Of a stretch of 8,148 bases of DNA, positions 5,631-8,148 are shown piece by piece. The translations under genes were made by a program, and so were the position numbers. A model generated the notes under the pieces. It ran no database searches and was not told the DNA's origin. It saw only the letters and a list, made by a program, of their open reading frames with translations. The number at the start of each line of letters is the position of its first letter. The first letter of the stretch is position 1. Source of the stretch: CAZBGL01 sp964491375 (GTDB lineage Bacteria > Desulfobacterota > Deferrisomatia > Deferrisomatales > Deferrisomataceae); contig CAZBGL010000293.1 of NCBI GenBank assembly GCA_964491375.1, forward strand, positions 1 through 8,148, given 5' to 3'.

Positions 5631-6059
5631 ATGATCACGTTCGATCTTTCCTGCGAGAACGGGCATCGCTTCGAAGGGTGGTTTCGCAACCGCGAGGCGT
5701 TCGAGGAGCAACTGGGGGGTGGTCTGATCCAGTGCCCGGTGTGCGGCTCGAGCCGCATTCGCAGGGAGCCGAGCCCGGTGGCCGTGCACGTGGGCCGCCG
5801 GACGGCACAGGGGGAGGGCCGGCGTGGGAACCGGGAGGACACGCAGCGCCCCGAGGCGTTTTTCGTGGCCCTGAGCCGCTTCATCGAGAAGCACTTCGAG
5901 GACGTGGGCCCCGCGTTTGCCGACGAGGCCCGCAAGATCCACCGGGGCGAGGCTCCGGCCCGAAACATCCGCGGCACCACCACGCCCCAGGAAGAAGAGG
6001 CCCTCAAGGAGGAGGGCATCGAGTTCCTGAAGGTCTCCCTGCCCAAGTACGATGCATGA
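5631..6059 (+). CDS. DUF1178 family protein (putative zinc-binding)
   Basis: This 142-aa protein opens with MITFDLSCENGHRFEGWF, the diagnostic N-terminus of DUF1178, a family common in Proteobacteria with no known function. C8 and H12 together with the CPVCGS knuckle (C35, C38) form a plausible zinc ribbon, similar in layout to the FmdB protein encoded in the first operon. A charged, disordered-looking stretch (55-74) follows, then helices at 75-106, and a C-terminal EEEALKEEGIEFLKV segment typical of the family. The ribosome site is weak. The gene sits 22 nt after the aminotransferase gene and its last 8 nt overlap the start of the SPASM gene, so translation of the two is probably coupled. 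Confidence 0.92.
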   Translation: MITFDLSCENGHRFEGWFRNREAFEEQLGGGLIQCPVCGSSRIRREPSPVAVHVGRRTAQGEGRRGNREDTQRPEAFFVALSRFIEKHFEDVGPAFADEARKIHRGEAPARNIRGTTTPQEEEALKEEGIEFLKVSLPKYDA

Positions 6060-6903
6060 CCTGAGCGCCCCGGTCCGGGTCACCTGGGACCTTCCGCCCG
6101 ATCCGGTGCTCGCCGCAGCCGTGTGGCGGCGGCTGGCACGGGCCCGGGTTCTGTTCGTGGAGGTCCGGGTGCGGCCCGAAGGCCTGGGGGGGCTCCCGGG
6201 GCTCGCCGCCGGGCTCAGCACCGACCCCGGGCCGCGGCTGGCCCTGCTGGGCCCACCCGATCCCCTGTTGGCTGCCATCGAGGCCCTGGGGCCCCGGGCC
6301 CTGGCCGAGGCCGAGGTGGAGATGCTTCCGCCCTACCGGCCGGGCACCAGCGTGGAGGAACTGGTGGCGGCCACGCACCGGCTGGTGCCCGTTTTGTGGA
6401 GCCTCCCCGCCGAGTTGGACCACTTGGAGCAGGCCCTGGAGATCGCGGCGGCCTACCGCTTGGGCGCCGTGGCCGTGCTGAACCCGCCGGCTCCGGCCGA
6501 GCCCCTGGGCCGGAGCCACCGGGCGCAGGCCGCGGCCGTGTGGAGGCGACGGGCCGCCCCTGGCCTGGAGCCGCGCGTGCACGACGTGTTCCTGGCCCGG
6601 GATTTCGGACTGGACGTCTCGGGGTACCGGGGCTGCCAGGGAGCGTCCGTGCTCGCCCACGTGGAGGAGGACGGCCGGGTGGTCGCGTGCCGCACCCATC
6701 CGGTGGAGGTGGGCCGGCTTCCACTGGGGACGCTGGAGGAAATCTGGGCCTCCGAGCGGCGCCGGGCCGTGGCCGCAGCGCTGTGGGCCGTGCCGGAGGA
6801 CTGCGCGGGGTGCGGCGTGGTGGAGGCGTGCCGCGGGGGATGCCCGGGGCTTGCGCCCCCGGGCGAACGGGACCGCTCCTGCCCCGGCCCGGTGTGCGGG
6901 TGA
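6052..6903 (+). CDS. SPASM-domain protein without a radical SAM cluster motif (GeoRSP-type candidate)
   Basis: This 283-aa protein ends in a complete SPASM domain: C195-X12-G-X4-C213, then C251-X2-C254-X5-C260-X3-C264 (CAGCGVVEACRGGC), then C277 and C282. SPASM domains hold auxiliary iron-sulfur clusters in radical SAM enzymes that modify peptides and proteins. Residues 1-194 contain no cysteine at all, so the CxxxCxxC motif that binds the SAM-cleaving cluster is absent. The alternating strand/helix pattern there (RVTWDLP at 9-15, LFVEVRVRP at 34-42, AVAVLNPPAP at 139-148) suggests a degenerate half-barrel. From memory, this matches the NCBI family 'GeoRSP system SPASM domain protein', found beside a full radical SAM/SPASM enzyme in Geobacter relatives; I cannot verify that here. 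It starts inside the DUF1178 gene (8-nt overlap) and the cysteine desulfurase gene follows after 28 nt. It is probably a cytosolic partner or scaffold rather than a catalyst. Confidence 0.85.
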   Translation: MHDLSAPVRVTWDLPPDPVLAAAVWRRLARARVLFVEVRVRPEGLGGLPGLAAGLSTDPGPRLALLGPPDPLLAAIEALGPRALAEAEVEMLPPYRPGTSVEELVAATHRLVPVLWSLPAELDHLEQALEIAAAYRLGAVAVLNPPAPAEPLGRSHRAQAAAVWRRRAAPGLEPRVHDVFLARDFGLDVSGYRGCQGASVLAHVEEDGRVVACRTHPVEVGRLPLGTLEEIWASERRRAVAAALWAVPEDCAGCGVVEACRGGCPGLAPPGERDRSCPGPVCG

Positions 6904-6931
6904 GGGCACACGTCGGAACGAGGTCGTTTCG

Positions 6932-8068
6932 GTGATCTACCTGGACAACGCGGCCAGTTCGCATCCCAAGCCGGAGGCCGTGTACCGGGCCGTGCAGGCC
7001 GCCCTGGAACTGGGCGCCAACCCCGGTCGCTCGGGCCACAGGGCCGCCCTGGAGGCGGCCCGCACGGTGTACGCAGCCCGCGAGACCGTGGCGCGGCTTC
7101 TGGGGGTGGCCGACCCGGCCCGCATCGTGTTCACCCTGAACGGAACCCACGCGCTGAACCTGGCCCTGAAGGGGGTCCTGCGGCCGGGGGACCACGTGGT
7201 CACGAGCACCATGGAGCACAACAGCGTGCTCCGGCCCCTGGCCGCGCTCGAGCGCCGCGGCGTGGAGGTGACCCGCCTGGAGCCCGACCTGGACGGCCGG
7301 GTGGACCCGGCCGCGGTGGAGCGGGCGCTCCGGCCCCACACCCGCCTCGTGGTGCTGGCCCATGCGTCCAACGTGTCGGGCACGCTCCAGCCCGCCGAGG
7401 AAGTGGGCGCGGTCTGCCGGCGCCGGGGGGTGCTGTTCCTGCTGGATGCCGCCCAGACGGCTGGTGCCCTGCCCCTGAACGTGGAGGCCGCGGGCGCCGA
7501 TCTCTTGGCCGCGCCGGGCCACAAGGGGCTCTTGGGCCCCCAGGGTACCGGGATCCTGTACGTGAGGCCCGGGCTGGACGTGGAGCCCCTGCTGGAGGGG
7601 GGCACCGGCACCCGAAGCGAGAGTCCCGGGATGCCGCCGGAACTCCCCGAGGCCCTGGAGGCGGGAACCCTCAACACCCCGGGCATCGCGGGCCTGGGCG
7701 CCGGTGCCGGGTACTTGCTGGAACGCACGGTGGAGGCCGTGCGGCGGCACGAGGAGGAACTCCTGGCGTGGCTGCTTCCGGAACTCGAAAGGATTCCGGG
7801 CCTCACCCTGTACGGGCCCCGGGATCCGGCCCGCCGGGTGGCCGTGGTGTCGTTCAACCTCGAAGGCCTGGACGGGGCCCGCGTGGGCTACGCCCTGGAC
7901 GAGACCTACGGCATCGCGGTACGGGTGGGCCTGCACTGCGCCCCCTTGGCTCACCGGTCGCTCGGGTCCTATCCGGCCGGCTCGGTGCGGGCGAGTTTCG
8001 GCCCGTTCAACACCCTGGAAGACGCCGAGACCCTGGTGCGTGCGCTCCGGGACCTGGCAGGGGCATAG
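6932..8068 (+). CDS. Cysteine desulfurase family protein (class V aminotransferase fold)
   Basis: This 378-aa PLP enzyme resembles NifS/IscS/SufS and fits the subfamily NCBI calls 'cysteine desulfurase family protein'. Such enzymes take sulfur from cysteine, or selenium from selenocysteine, via an enzyme persulfide. Landmarks: the N-terminus MIYLDNAASS; H96 in MEHNSVL, which stacks on the cofactor; LDAAQT (171-176) with D172 and Q175; the cofactor lysine K198 in APGHKGLLGPQGTG; and the catalytic cysteine C336 in GLHCAPLAH, a short loop typical of this subfamily, followed by SVRASFGPFNT (351-361). The GTG at 6932 is chosen because the family starts exactly at MIYLDNAA and an AGGT ribosome site lies at 6921-6924; the frame is open upstream to 6851 inside the SPASM gene. 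It is last in the operon and may supply sulfur for the SPASM clusters or for a modified product. Confidence 0.93.
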   Translation: MIYLDNAASSHPKPEAVYRAVQAALELGANPGRSGHRAALEAARTVYAARETVARLLGVADPARIVFTLNGTHALNLALKGVLRPGDHVVTSTMEHNSVLRPLAALERRGVEVTRLEPDLDGRVDPAAVERALRPHTRLVVLAHASNVSGTLQPAEEVGAVCRRRGVLFLLDAAQTAGALPLNVEAAGADLLAAPGHKGLLGPQGTGILYVRPGLDVEPLLEGGTGTRSESPGMPPELPEALEAGTLNTPGIAGLGAGAGYLLERTVEAVRRHEEELLAWLLPELERIPGLTLYGPRDPARRVAVVSFNLEGLDGARVGYALDETYGIAVRVGLHCAPLAHRSLGSYPAGSVRASFGPFNTLEDAETLVRALRDLAGA

Positions 8069-8093
8069 CTCGGTTGCCGGTGGCTGGCTGTTC

Positions 8094-8141
8094 GCCGATA
8101 GCTGTCGGCCGGTCCCTGGCCCCGTTTCCGCTTCGGGGCCA
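8094..8141 (+). terminator. Tandem stem-loops after the last gene
   Basis: GCCGA (8094-8098) pairs with TCGGC (8105-8109). Eight bases further, TGGCCCCG (8117-8124) pairs perfectly with CGGGGCCA (8134-8141) around a TTTCCGCTT loop. The first stem begins 25 nt after the stop codon at 8066-8068. Neither stem has a T tract, so a factor-independent terminator is doubtful. They may instead protect the transcript end or belong to the dispersed repeat that overlaps the second stem. Confidence 0.35.
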
Positions 8142-8148
8142 CGGCCTC
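8121..8148 (+). repeat. 28-nt dispersed repeat, right copy (cut by the window end)
   Basis: It is identical to 250-277 except for G at 8136. In this copy the arms are exact complements, giving an 8-bp stem around the TTTCCGCTT loop. The match continues to the last base of the window, so the repeat may extend further. Confidence 0.6.

Noticed and set aside
4388..6046. A 552-codon open frame on the minus strand
   Set aside because: It runs antisense to the aminotransferase and DUF1178 genes, whose protein motifs are unmistakable. Long antisense frames are a normal by-product of high-GC coding DNA.
6215..7954. A 579-codon open frame on the minus strand
   Set aside because: It is antisense to the SPASM and cysteine desulfurase genes. 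It has no recognisable domain and has the Pro/Arg/Gly-rich make-up typical of shadow frames.
1..8148. CRISPR array, insertion sequence or phage genes
   Set aside because: There are no regularly spaced repeats, no transposase or integrase, and no phage structural genes; only the single pair of 28-nt repeats is seen.

Overview
The window is about 70% G+C by eye, with G or C at nearly every third codon position in the real genes. The gene families (a zinc ribbon of the FmdB type, DUF1178, TonB, and a SPASM-domain protein lacking the radical SAM cluster motif) fit a high-GC, Geobacter-like 'deltaproteobacterium'. That placement is an inference; no rRNA or marker gene is present.

Layout. (1) 1-558: non-coding, with many stem-loops, a 28-nt repeat that recurs at the extreme right end of the window, and a probable upstream terminator. 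(2) 559-2253, + strand: a short operon encoding a YbhB/YbcL-type PEBP protein with two well-formed start sites (one exported form, one cytosolic), an unrecognised 272-aa protein, and an FmdB-type zinc ribbon. (3) 2254-2633: a 380-nt gap with several long helices and no convincing gene. (4) 2634-3068, + strand: a small membrane protein whose tail overlaps the converging tonB-like gene. (5) 4234-3053, - strand: an unrecognised 122-aa protein followed by a TonB-type energy transducer. (6) 4235-4429: a divergent promoter region. (7) 4430-8068, + strand: a tight four-gene operon encoding a class I aminotransferase, a DUF1178 protein, a SPASM-domain protein with a cysteine-free N-terminal part, and a cysteine desulfurase-family enzyme. 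(8) 8069-8148: tandem stem-loops and the second copy of the repeat.

The most interesting part is the last operon. The SPASM protein carries a textbook CX12GX4C...CX2CX5CX3C cluster-binding motif but has no cysteine in its first 194 residues, so it cannot hold a radical SAM cluster of its own. It resembles what I recall as the SPASM partner of the GeoRSP peptide-modification system of Geobacter relatives, sitting here beside a sulfur- or selenium-mobilising enzyme. No radical SAM catalytic partner, PqqD-like chaperone or precursor peptide is visible within the window.
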